Below, one piece after another: positions 25,999 through 34,600 of a stretch of DNA of 64,000 nucleotides (positions are counted from its first letter, which is position 1; each line of letters starts with the position of its first letter). Under the pieces are notes generated by a model, which worked only from the letters and a program-made list of their open reading frames with translations, ran no database searches and had not been told where the DNA came from. The translations under genes were made by a program, and so were the position numbers. Source of the DNA: Nitrospirota bacterium. Lineage in GTDB: Bacteria > Nitrospirota > Thermodesulfovibrionia > Thermodesulfovibrionales > UBA9159. Location: the NCBI GenBank assembly GCA_021790195.1, contig JAJYIF010000015.1, positions 1 to 64,000 of the forward strand, in the 5' to 3' direction.

Positions 25999-28230
25999 CT
26001 AATCGAAAACAGCTACCTTGCGGCCGCTTCCCATTTCCTCCTTTTGTTGATCTTCGAAATAAGTGAAGAGCATCTTATAGAGATTTGATTTCTTGAATTC
26101 ATCCCTAAAAAGCAGGTCTTCAGGTCCGTTAAATCCGTTTTCTAAATGCCACTGGAATCTTTCGACTTCGCTCTTAAAGAAGGGTCTACCACAGGTGTCG
26201 CCTGCCGTATCAGGCACTTCCGTCTCGGGTTCGTTCGGCGTCTTGTCTGACGCCGCGCATCTCAGCGCTTCGTCCGGAATTTTCTTTGTATCCCCTATTA
26301 ACTTAATGTCGTTCTTTTCGAGCTTGTCCACTATTTTGGGGGACATGTTAATGACGCGCTGCCAGTCGAATTCAACAGACTTGCCGAGGTTGTAGAATTC
26401 CTTAGCGTCCTGAACAGTCCGCTTCTCAAGTCTTTTTTGCTTTGCGATTTCACGCTTCAATGTTTCCACGTCGTTGGCGTTTCCGAGGTGCTGCGCCATC
26501 GGATGCACGGAAGCGACACGGGTCGCAGCGCAAAGGTATTCACCATTCATGCTGTATACCTTGATGCTTGAAAGATCGAAGAGGCTGTATTTTATGACAG
26601 CGCTCACACGCAAACCGTAGAGAGCATCGTCGTAATATTCCTGCCCCAGGAAGGTAATACCGTTCCGGTTTATTGTCTTCACTTCCATGGCCATCATAAG
26701 GTCATCCAGCTCGGCGACGTTAACGCCCGGACCCTTGCCCTCGTCGAAGACCTGGCCGATTGTCTTCCCTTCTACATGAGGACATGGCTGCTGCCGGTGC
26801 CACTCGTGCCAGGCGTCTATGATCCGGCAAGCTTCTTCTATTGTGGGGACGTAACCGCTCTTAATCGCGTTATGGAACTTTTCGTTGCGAAGAAACCAGG
26901 CGGGTTTATCGTCAATGCTTGTGCCGACAAAGCTGGGAACGAGGCGTTCGCATGTATCTGAAAATTCCCTAAACCAACGCTCTATGATTTTTGAACGGGC
27001 ATTATACGGCCTGGCGAAAACAGGCATAATGCCGAGTCTTCCGTAGAGACCGTAAAACCCCAATTCCTCAAAGCTCTCGGTTGAAGTGAAATAGCGTGCC
27101 CGCAGAGCTCGGCCGTTGTCCAGGTATGCAATCTCGGGCTTCTTGCCGAGACAAATAATAGAATTCCTGAGAGCCGAGCTTACAGCCTGAATATTCTCTT
27201 CCGGCATGATCTCATATCCGGCCAAGTCGAAGCTTGCCCAATCCACATAACCGACAAGAACGGCCCTGCAAGGTTTGCCGGTAAAAGGATTAAGGACCGC
27301 AAAATTAAGCCTATGACCGTCTGCGACGAGCACTTGTCCGACCTGAAGAACCGAGGGGTCACGGACTATGAAGGGCTCAACCTTATCCCGAAGCGCCTTT
27401 TGCCCTTCCCGCAGAAACGTCCAAAGATCGTATCTCTTTGACTTGAAGTCCTCTGCAAACCTTCGAAAGGTCCGGTCTGCTTTAGATAAGGGTTTTCCAT
27501 GACTTTTCAAATAGGTTTTGGTGAGGCGAGTCGCTGTCCCTATTCGGAGCTTTGCAGGATGAAGGAGAAGACGAAGGAAGACGCGTTGCTCCTCCGCATT
27601 CAGTTGAGTTCCTCCCTTATCCTTCAAGAAATAGCCTGGAACCAACTTGGTCCAGTCCAACGAATTGTCAAGAACCTCGGCCCATCGGTATAAGGTCCCG
27701 ATGGAAAGAATATTACCGAGGATGTCGAATAGATTCTTGTAAGGAAGCCCGTTGTTGTAGGCGGACAAGAATTCGTCATCGGCGTCTGTCTTCCGGCTTG
27801 AGTTCTTGCGGTAGTCTTGCCACAGCCTGAGAAGATCCATCCTTGCCATGCCTATTTTCCTACCTTCTTCATGGATGCCGGTTGAAGGGCAGGCGGGGAC
27901 AGCCGTCGCATGCTGCCCCGCCTCTGGGAAAGACTGAACGTTGGATTCCCCGGGGAAGGAAATATCCGGAGATTTATGCTCGTCCAACGCGGGCTTGCTG
28001 ACACTGTGTGAAACGTGCGTAAAAAGAGATTGTATATCTGAGGGTAGATCGTTTAAGTGAAAAATCTCCGCTCTTTTGAATTTTGAGTTCACGGTCCCCG
28101 ATGATCTCCAATTCTCCTTTTGCCTGCGCTTTCTGATGGCTTCATAAGAGACGCCTTTAAGCCCCGCGATTTTTGAAAGGGTGAGTGTTACTTGTTGTTT
28201 TTTCGTAGTAGTACGCTGTTCATTTTCCAT
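25999..28230 (-). CDS. MuA-type DDE transposase
   Basis: 743 residues from ATG 28230. N-terminal HTH-like domain (LTLSKIAGLKGVSYEAIRKRRQ), then DNA-binding domains, then an RNase H-fold core with the DDE triad Asp304 (VADGHRLN), Asp371 (AYLDNGRA) and Glu417 (KIIERWFREF). Mu-type beta-barrel and C-terminal domains follow. MuA binds the element ends and carries out strand transfer. The start overlaps the upstream gene in an ATGGAAAATGA arrangement, so translation is coupled; the ORF is open to 28341 but those codons lie inside the upstream gene. All catalytic residues are intact. Confidence 0.93.
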   Translation of the reverse strand: MENEQRTTTKKQQVTLTLSKIAGLKGVSYEAIRKRRQKENWRSSGTVNSKFKRAEIFHLNDLPSDIQSLFTHVSHSVSKPALDEHKSPDISFPGESNVQSFPEAGQHATAVPACPSTGIHEEGRKIGMARMDLLRLWQDYRKNSSRKTDADDEFLSAYNNGLPYKNLFDILGNILSIGTLYRWAEVLDNSLDWTKLVPGYFLKDKGGTQLNAEEQRVFLRLLLHPAKLRIGTATRLTKTYLKSHGKPLSKADRTFRRFAEDFKSKRYDLWTFLREGQKALRDKVEPFIVRDPSVLQVGQVLVADGHRLNFAVLNPFTGKPCRAVLVGYVDWASFDLAGYEIMPEENIQAVSSALRNSIICLGKKPEIAYLDNGRALRARYFTSTESFEELGFYGLYGRLGIMPVFARPYNARSKIIERWFREFSDTCERLVPSFVGTSIDDKPAWFLRNEKFHNAIKSGYVPTIEEACRIIDAWHEWHRQQPCPHVEGKTIGQVFDEGKGPGVNVAELDDLMMAMEVKTINRNGITFLGQEYYDDALYGLRVSAVIKYSLFDLSSIKVYSMNGEYLCAATRVASVHPMAQHLGNANDVETLKREIAKQKRLEKRTVQDAKEFYNLGKSVEFDWQRVINMSPKIVDKLEKNDIKLIGDTKKIPDEALRCAASDKTPNEPETEVPDTAGDTCGRPFFKSEVERFQWHLENGFNGPEDLLFRDEFKKSNLYKMLFTYFEDQQKEEMGSGRKVAVFD

Positions 28231-28459
28231 AGGTAGCATCCTTATAGAAGTTCCAAAAGCGTCCCACAGAGGACTGGCTCGTTCTGAATTCGGGAATTGT
28301 ATTGTTGAGCCTCGCAGCGACATCTTCATATGTGTGGCCATCCGCTAACATTTCTATGGCAATTTTGAAGGCTCTTCTATTGCGTAAGATAGGGCAAGAA
28401 CTTCTTCGGTTAAGGCTCTTCTCTCTGAGAAAAAACATCTTCTCGGCATATTTAGACAT
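28220..28459 (-). CDS. Small HTH protein upstream of the transposase, 79 aa
   Basis: The core RRAFKIAIEMLADGHTYEDVAARLNNTIPEFRTSQSSVGRFWNFYK reads as an HTH, resembling the start of DUF3486/gp27-type phage proteins, but too short to assign. Both neighbours overlap it (8 and 11 nt), so it belongs to the early operon. Confidence 0.6.
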   Translation of the reverse strand: MSKYAEKMFFLREKSLNRRSSCPILRNRRAFKIAIEMLADGHTYEDVAARLNNTIPEFRTSQSSVGRFWNFYKDATYGK

Positions 28460-29096
28460 GCGCAGCCTCCTTGCTTTCGCCTTTGCCCTTCTTGCCCTTC
28501 GCGGCCGGATCCTTTATTCCGAACCAGAATGAACGCTGTGTTCCCGGAGAAATCATTGTTTCCAGGAGCCTTTTGAGCATTAAGCGAGTTTTTTCCATCT
28601 GCAAGATACTTCTCATGAACACTTCTTCGACCGCTGTCATTGCCTCAAGAGAGGCCGCTGCCTGATAAGTGTTTGAGAGAGTCTCGATGAATCGCGTCGC
28701 CTGCTTTAAACAACGGACGATTTCTTCAAATACGTCTTCTTCCGCACACTCTCCGATAGCATCAATGGCTGCCCGTGGGGTCATCAGCATTCCCGCCTGG
28801 TAGCCGATCCATTGGATTATTTCGTGGTTGTCAATGTGGTTACAGATTTGAAGGGCTTTCTCTATAGAGATTGGCGTTTCGCCGCTGCAATAGCGGTATA
28901 TGCCTTTCCCGGCGCTCTTTTCATCATCGCCGTTGCCGAGTCCGACAGCGCGTCCGAGTTCGGTTTTCAAATCGCTTTTCTTCGGTGGCGGCAACCCCTT
29001 TTCTATTCGGCGCCGGCGTTCCCTCTCACACCACTCATCGATGACCTCATCAAGAATTTCGTGCGCATTTCTGTACTCCTTGAATCGGCTATTCAT
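28452..29096 (-). CDS. CII-like phage regulatory protein (weak call)
   Basis: 214 residues from ATG 29096 (CAGGTGCG upstream); the frame is open to 29144. The central segment LKTELGRAVGLGNGD...GIYRYCSGETPISIEKALQICNHIDNHEIIQWIGYQAG resembles the phage CII/CP76 layout, with a HTH followed by a helix about storing an idle state. The C-terminus is Lys/Gly-rich. It lies in the regulatory block between the Ner-like gene and the transposase. The assignment is by pattern only. Confidence 0.5.
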   Translation of the reverse strand: MNSRFKEYRNAHEILDEVIDEWCERERRRRIEKGLPPPKKSDLKTELGRAVGLGNGDDEKSAGKGIYRYCSGETPISIEKALQICNHIDNHEIIQWIGYQAGMLMTPRAAIDAIGECAEEDVFEEIVRCLKQATRFIETLSNTYQAAASLEAMTAVEEVFMRSILQMEKTRLMLKRLLETMISPGTQRSFWFGIKDPAAKGKKGKGESKEAAHV

Positions 29097-29186
29097 AAGC
29101 GCACCTGAAAAACCCGGAATTATTGACGTTGACCAGGTAGGCAAAAAATTTTATACTGTCAGCATGACAGCGAGATTTCTCTATTA

Positions 29187-29366
29187 TCATGCTTTTCCTC
29201 CGTGTTCCCGCAGGATGTCCTCTATTGCCTTCTCAACGCGCCTTGACCTTGCAGTTCCTGAGACGATCTTGCAGACGGTTGATGCCGAAACGCCGAGAGA
29301 GCGTGCAATAGCAACTTGCTTAATTCCTTTTTCCACTAAAAGAGCTTTAACTTTTCTATCTTTCAT
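29187..29366 (-). CDS. Ner-like small HTH regulator, 59 aa
   Basis: Short ORF below the usual size cut-off: MKDRKVKALLVEKG, then an HTH KQVAIARSLGVSASTVCKIVSG (about 16-37), then SRRVEKAIEDILREHGGKA. It is the first gene on the leftward early transcript, 38 nt from a near-perfect promoter and directly opposite the XRE-AAA repressor gene, exactly where Mu places ner. Ner in Mu represses both divergent promoters. Start: ATG 29366; AAGAGACC upstream is a modest ribosome site. Confidence 0.75.
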   Translation of the reverse strand: MKDRKVKALLVEKGIKQVAIARSLGVSASTVCKIVSGTARSRRVEKAIEDILREHGGKA

Positions 29367-29399
29367 TGGTCTCTTTTTTTATTCTGTTAATGCAATTTC

Positions 29400-29449
29400 T
29401 TACATAATAGAGAGTTTTCGCTATAATGTCAAGAGAAATATCGCTATAA
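29400..29449 (+). promoter_or_regulatory. Overlapping repressor promoter and direct-repeat operator
   Basis: Rightward TATAAT at 29422-29427 with TTACAT at 29400-29405 (16-nt spacer), overlapping the leftward promoter. TCGCTATAA occurs at 29418-29426 and 29441-29449, 23 nt apart, and is the natural candidate operator for the XRE domain or the Ner-like protein. Binding here would decide between the two divergent transcripts. Confidence 0.7.
29404..29432 (-). promoter_or_regulatory. Early promoter of the Mu-like element (leftward)
   Basis: On the minus strand: TTGACA at 29432-29427, exactly 17 nt, TATTAT at 29409-29404. Expected start near 29397, just before the Ner-like gene. Confidence 0.85.
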
Positions 29450-29456
29450 GGCTTGT

Positions 29457-30656
29457 ATGGGTACTCCCGGTAAGAGACTAAGACAGCTTAGAGACGTTCT
29501 CGGTTGGACCCAAGCGGACTTAGGGGAGAAACTGGGTTTGTCTTGGTATCAGATTAAAGATATGGAAACAGGCAAGGTAAGGATTACGCCACCCATTGCA
29601 AAGTTGCTTTCTTATGAGACAAACGCTAATGCTAAGTGGCTTCTAACCGGTGAAGGCAATATGTTTGAGGAGAAGACCATGTCTGACCTTACGCGCGACG
29701 TCCAAATAGCCGAGATTCTTCGCTTGCTTAGAGACGATCCTAACGCAAAACAACTTATATTTCAACTATTGCAGGGCCGGGAAGGAGAAAGGCGCGCATT
29801 GGCTTCTTTGCAATCGCACATCGGTTCAGATAAGGAATTTAGATGGGATGAAATAAGAAGATTGTTGGGTGTTCAGCCCGATGTCTTTAAGTTTACTTAC
29901 GAAACCGAAGAGCTTAAGCTTGCACATAAGAGAATGAAAATGGCGATTAGGACGCATTCCAACTTTGCACTTGTTGGAGCATCGGGCAGTGGGAAGACAG
30001 TTATAATAGATTCGTTCGAACATAAGACCGGGGGATCCAACATTCTATCTATTAAGACTTATGGAGATCACAACTTTTACGCTGGCTTGATAGTCGGAGT
30101 GGACGGAGAACATGTGAGGCTCTCTCGTAAAATGAGTGATCGAAGACTGCAGGCGATAAAGCTTCTCAGTAGGGTGAAGCCGAAGAAAGTCGCTCTTATA
30201 ATTGAAGAAGCACATTATGCATCGGAAGATGCATTACTTGATATGATTTCTTTCCAGCAGGGACCTGATGCAGAGAACCTCTCCTTATTTTTTGTCGGTC
30301 AATTAACATCGAAGCTAACCGATTTACCGAATTGCGAAATATTTAAATTGAACAGATTAAGCGCCAATGATATTAAGAAATATGTAAGAGAAGTGTCCAA
30401 GAGATCAGGGAATAAACTTCCCCCATCTGTACCTGTTGCGGTATTCGAAGGAGCAAGGGACTTCATCGATGTACAGGATCGCTATTTGGAGTATGCATGG
30501 AAGACTGTTTCACTATCTAATAAGAAAATAATCTCTGAAACTTCATCCGCAGTAAAACCCTATAAGGATCATGATGAATATATGAATTCGTTGCCGCCCG
30601 ATCAGGTTGAAATAAATCCAATAACTGGAGAGAAGCGAGTTAAGCGGGATATATAG
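29457..30656 (+). CDS. XRE HTH-AAA ATPase fusion at the repressor position
   Basis: 399 residues. Residues about 5-65 form an XRE/Cro HTH (LRQLRDVLGWTQADLGEKLGLSWYQIKDMETGK). A linker of about 75 residues leads to a AAA/TniB-type ATPase with Walker A GASGSGKT (174-181), Walker B VALIIEEAH (245-253), a sensor-like LSLFFVGQL and a C-terminal helical part. By position it is the c repressor of the element. The fused ATPase resembles the MuB/TniB/ExeA class, so repression and transposition targeting may be linked. Codon use is more AT-rich than the chromosome. It is followed 24 nt later by a lipoprotein gene. Confidence 0.8.
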   Translation: MGTPGKRLRQLRDVLGWTQADLGEKLGLSWYQIKDMETGKVRITPPIAKLLSYETNANAKWLLTGEGNMFEEKTMSDLTRDVQIAEILRLLRDDPNAKQLIFQLLQGREGERRALASLQSHIGSDKEFRWDEIRRLLGVQPDVFKFTYETEELKLAHKRMKMAIRTHSNFALVGASGSGKTVIIDSFEHKTGGSNILSIKTYGDHNFYAGLIVGVDGEHVRLSRKMSDRRLQAIKLLSRVKPKKVALIIEEAHYASEDALLDMISFQQGPDAENLSLFFVGQLTSKLTDLPNCEIFKLNRLSANDIKKYVREVSKRSGNKLPPSVPVAVFEGARDFIDVQDRYLEYAWKTVSLSNKKIISETSSAVKPYKDHDEYMNSLPPDQVEINPITGEKRVKRDI

Positions 30657-30679
30657 ACGAATATGATGAGGAGGGGAAG

Positions 30680-31366
30680 ATGAAGAAAGTTTTATTGTCC
30701 GTGCCATTAATATTATTCTTTGGCTGTGTCGGAGCCCCACTGCGAGCGGTAGCGCCGGACTTTGAAAAGGTGGATACATATAATGTGGGACAAATTCAGG
30801 AGAAGTCTGTAGGTGAGGCTATGGTTTATGATCTCGCTGCACGCTTCCTGCCGGGTTTTGTCTCCGTGAAGGACTATCAAGTACCTGGCATCCTCGGTAT
30901 AACCTATCCTCTCATTAAGGTAGGATACGAGTGCGCTACAGTGGGATCACTTGAGAATGGCGATTATGTTTGTTCCTTGCAAGATAAACCCACCGTGTTT
31001 AATGGGGAGCGGGTCAACTGGGCTTACTGTCTGGTAATAGATAAGAATGGCAGTCCCTACGGTGATACTGCATGCAATCCTGTCCATGTTCGTGAATGGG
31101 GCGAGCGGCCGCAAATCTTTCGGACTTCAAAGATATATCAGGAAGGCTCGTTTAAGAGAGAATTGATCTATAATGGACGGTCGAAAGATGTGCTCAAGTT
31201 ACAATATCGAGAGTTCAATAATAGTTTTGCGCGACCTGCTTTTTACCAAGATCTCATTTACGATCTTTCCGAGTCAAAGGTTATAGGGTTCAAAGGTATG
31301 CAGATTGAGATACTGGAAGCCACCAACTCGACCATTAAATTCATAGTGAAATCAAAAATGAATTGA
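30680..31366 (+). CDS. Predicted lipoprotein, cargo of the Mu-like element
   Basis: 228 residues. Signal peptide with lipobox-like LFFGC (Cys16), so probably membrane-anchored. The rest is beta-rich with a few aromatic clusters and no recognised domain. GAGGAGGGGAAG precedes the ATG. It lies between the repressor and the element end, the usual place for lysogenic-conversion genes; expression from the repressor promoter in the resident state is likely. Function unknown. Confidence 0.7.
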   Translation: MKKVLLSVPLILFFGCVGAPLRAVAPDFEKVDTYNVGQIQEKSVGEAMVYDLAARFLPGFVSVKDYQVPGILGITYPLIKVGYECATVGSLENGDYVCSLQDKPTVFNGERVNWAYCLVIDKNGSPYGDTACNPVHVREWGERPQIFRTSKIYQEGSFKRELIYNGRSKDVLKLQYREFNNSFARPAFYQDLIYDLSESKVIGFKGMQIEILEATNSTIKFIVKSKMN

Positions 31367-31631
31367 TCGCGGCCGCGTAAAAATATTATCCGTGGGTGCC
31401 GGACCGGCAGGTTCTTCGAATAGACGAGAGACCAATATGAGATGGAGGGGAAAGCCGGGAAGGGGATCGGCGTGGTTGCCCTTTGGTCTACCGGAAGTTG
31501 CTACTTGAAGCGTTTGCTTCGGGGTCTTCGACTCCTCGCTGACAAGACCAAAGACCGGACAGAAACAGAATCAAAAGAGGATTGAAATCCCTAGAACTGA
31601 CGGGTATTCCCCGGTATTCCCGCTTATCGTA
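31367..31631. other. Non-coding repressor-side end region of the element
   Basis: 265 nt with no supported gene. It holds small repeats (GGTATTCCCCGGTATTCC; GAAGCGTTTGCTTC) and leads into the terminal boxes. A third transposase site or an enhancer could lie here but I do not see one clearly. Confidence 0.4.
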
Positions 31632-31685
31632 CCCCTTTTTCTCAAATTGCCTGTCACTTTTTCTTAAAGTTACTGTCAATAAACA
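31632..31685 (-). repeat. Repressor-side end of the Mu-like element: two abutting MuA-like boxes
   Basis: On the minus strand, TGTTTATTGACAGTAAC leads to a first box ending AAGAAAAA, directly followed by GACAGGCAATTTGAGAAAAA. Box period is 22 nt. The inner box continues GGGGTACGAT, closely matching GGGGACGAT after the second box at the other end. Confidence 0.75.
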
Positions 31686-31690
31686 TTGGA

Positions 31691-34600
31691 CTAAGCGATT
31701 ATTTCTTTTTCCACTTGCTCATAGATTTCATCAATCGCTTTCTGTATCTCTATGGTCTTCTGAATCGCCGTAACGATCCGGCAATAGGTCTGCATTTCTT
31801 CAAGGGATAAGACGCGCTCTTTCCTGTCCTTCAGCCATTTGTCACAAACCTGATAACCACCGATCTGATAGCCCCACATGCCCGGCGTCACTTCTTCAAA
31901 GTATTGCTCTTTGTTGATATAGACACGTCTTGTCTTTTCATCATATGTCGGTTTCTCAACCCGGTTGTCTCCTTTGCCCTGAAACCGAGCTATAGGCTTA
32001 TCAAGGCCAGGCGCTTTCAAGAGATGAAGGCCAACAAGTTTATCTCCATGTCCTGAAATCTTTTTGAATAGGTTATAGTCCTTCGTGAACGGCACACGCG
32101 GAAAATCTATTTTCAAGAACTCTGCATATTTTGTCCTATATGTCTCTGAATAAAGGACAGCGTAAATGTAATAGAAGATTTTTTCAGGTGATATGTTTTT
32201 CTTATATGCCGTTCTTAATCTTTCCACGATCTCAGCGGATAAGTTCGCCTGTCTTGTTCCATATCCTGCCTCAGGTTCAAACAGCATCATAGCAGAGCTG
32301 AAAGACTTCTCCTTGGGCTTATCTTTTTCTCGATAAAGATAAAGAGGGAATACGGAACAGATACCACGGTTGCTCATGAAGAATCTATTGTCGATAATGT
32401 TCTGCACACAAAAAGCATAATTATAACTTTTTACCGAATCGTAAACGTATTGTCTCATCGTAACCAGACCAAGATTATCGTCGTCAAAGTTCTTCATTAC
32501 ATCCGCTCTATCCCTATCAATAAGGGGCGGCAAATAACATATGGTTCGATTATCGAATGGCCGGTAGGCATAAGATTTCAAATGTTCCTTCCAATCAATC
32601 TTACTGACAGTCTTTCTGGCAGTCCCGATTTTGAAAGCGTCAGTCTCTTCCAGCTTCAAAGCCTGCGCCGCCAATTCGTCCGACAGACTGCTTGTAAAGG
32701 TTCTCATCCTCTGTTTAATTTCCTCTTTGGTGAAGCCCACAACGAAATGGTCACGGTGAGTCTTTACACCACTGGAAGACTGGACAAAGATATCTTGAAC
32801 AGAAACGAAACTCTCATATTTGGCCTGCAATGAAAAATCCTTCTCCACGAAGAAATAATATGGCTTGGTTGGTCTGAGCGTTTGCCATTTTGTAGTCTTT
32901 ATGTAGTTCTTATTCAAGTATTCATACTTCTTTTCCCGCGATCCATATATATCCTGATAGAAAACCTTGCAGTCTTTCCCGCCCTTTTCCTTTCTGGCAA
33001 ATAATGCGATAGCAACGCCCTGCTGAATATCGAATACATTTTCATCCTTGGTTCCATCAGGCGCCTTCTCGCCTATACGGCTGCTGCCGTGAAGATTCAG
33101 AATGTAAATATCGTCGAAACTTTCAAGAAGTTTCTTCCTTATTCCTCTGTGAATAAGTCCTGATAGATAGGAATTATTTGTTATCATCCCGATTATCCCT
33201 TTACCGTCATTTGTAATCTTCCAATGTGCAAAACGGATAAATTTTATATAGTCATCGGATAACGGCTGAATGTTTCTTTCCGTTCTAACATCTTCTTTGT
33301 ATAAATCCATTTCCTGTTCTATGAAAGCAGATTTATTAGCTGAACTCACTGAATAGGGCGGGTTTCCTAAAATAACCAATATCGGCTGTTCTTTCTTAAC
33401 CCTCCCTGCAAGGTGCGATTCCTCAGACAGCGAAGACATTCCGGGCAACTGTGTTTCCGGCAACTCTTCCATCTCAAGGGTATTGGTAAGATAGAGCTTT
33501 ACCCTCTCGTCTTTCTGCAACCTGTACCCTAATTCTTCAAGAAGGAAAGACATCTTTAAATGTCCGATAGCATAGGGGGCCATCATGAGTTCAAAGGCAT
33601 AGAAGTTTTTCAGAACATGCTCTTTGATGAAGTTTTCCCGACCTCCCTCTCCGTACTTTGAAACAAACTCTTCAACTGCAAGTTTTGAGGTCTCTGCTAA
33701 AAAAGTTAGCGTTCCTGCTGCGGGGTCCAGGACAGTGACGTTCTTGTCCGCGAATCCGTCCGGCTTATTGAACTGCTCTTGGAGGATGCCATGCAGGGAA
33801 CGGACAATATACGAAACCACCGGCTCCGGTGTGTAGTAGACTCCCCTCATTTCTCTTGTTTTGGGATCATACTCAGCAAGGAATGTTTCATAGAAATGAA
33901 CAATGGGGTCTTTCCCTTTGCCTTCATGGAAGTACTGATGGAGTATCTTGCTTATGTCTGTTACCGACAGGATTTCCGAAATGTCATCAATGATCCATTC
34001 CATCTGTTGAGGGAGGGAGCCCAAAGAAACGAACTGAAAGACATCTCTTAGGATTCCGATAGTCTGAGGGATATTGTCATATGCAAGCTTTCTGTTAAAG
34101 CCGTTCTCTGAGCGCGAACGGGCAGCAAAAAGGCCATAGGTGATTGTTTGTGCGTACAGGTCTGAAAATTCGTTCTCTGTAAGGCTGCTAATGAGATAAT
34201 CCTTGAATGCCTTATAGAAACCTCTGATATATCCCTTGCCGGTCTTTTCTTCTTCCCTCAACTCCTGTGCTATTACCTCATCCTTTAAGAACCGTGTTCT
34301 TTTGGCAAGCTCTACTGCAAGGGTCTTTGCGTTATAGACTTTCGGAATGGAGAATGAAAAAAACTTCTCAAGGAGTTGCAACAGGTCTTTTTCTTTTTCG
34401 ACCGGCGGCGCTGTCTTCAGTTTGTTGAGGATAACGGGCCTGCCGATCAAGACTTTATCCGTCATTTCCCCATTACGATAAAGCCTGAATTCAAGGAAAT
34501 TGGTTAGTATCAGATTCGGAAATGTGTGAAGATATCTCTTTAGCTGTTCAGTGTCCTCTACACGGTCAAGGTTCTCAATGGATGGGTCTTTTGCTTCTAT

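Larger units (their letters stand above)
18441..31685 (-). mobile_element. Compact Mu-like transposable element (about 13.2 kb)
   Basis: Gene order read leftward from 29.4 kb matches Mu early genes: divergent repressor, Ner-like HTH, regulators, MuA transposase, MuB ATPase, winged-helix proteins, GemA, then tape measure, sigma factor and a Mor activator. Both ends begin 5'-TGT read inward. Each carries inverted MuA-box-like copies with consensus near GACAGGCAAnTTGnGAAAAA: three at 18441-18596 and two at 31632-31685. In both outermost copies the distance from TGT to the end of GAAAA is 27 nt. No 5-bp target duplication is visible (GTAAA versus TTGGA). Only a tape-measure gene represents the virion. 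It is either a reduced prophage or a non-virion Mu-type transposon. Structural intactness of the ORFs favours an element that has been under selection. Confidence 0.8.
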
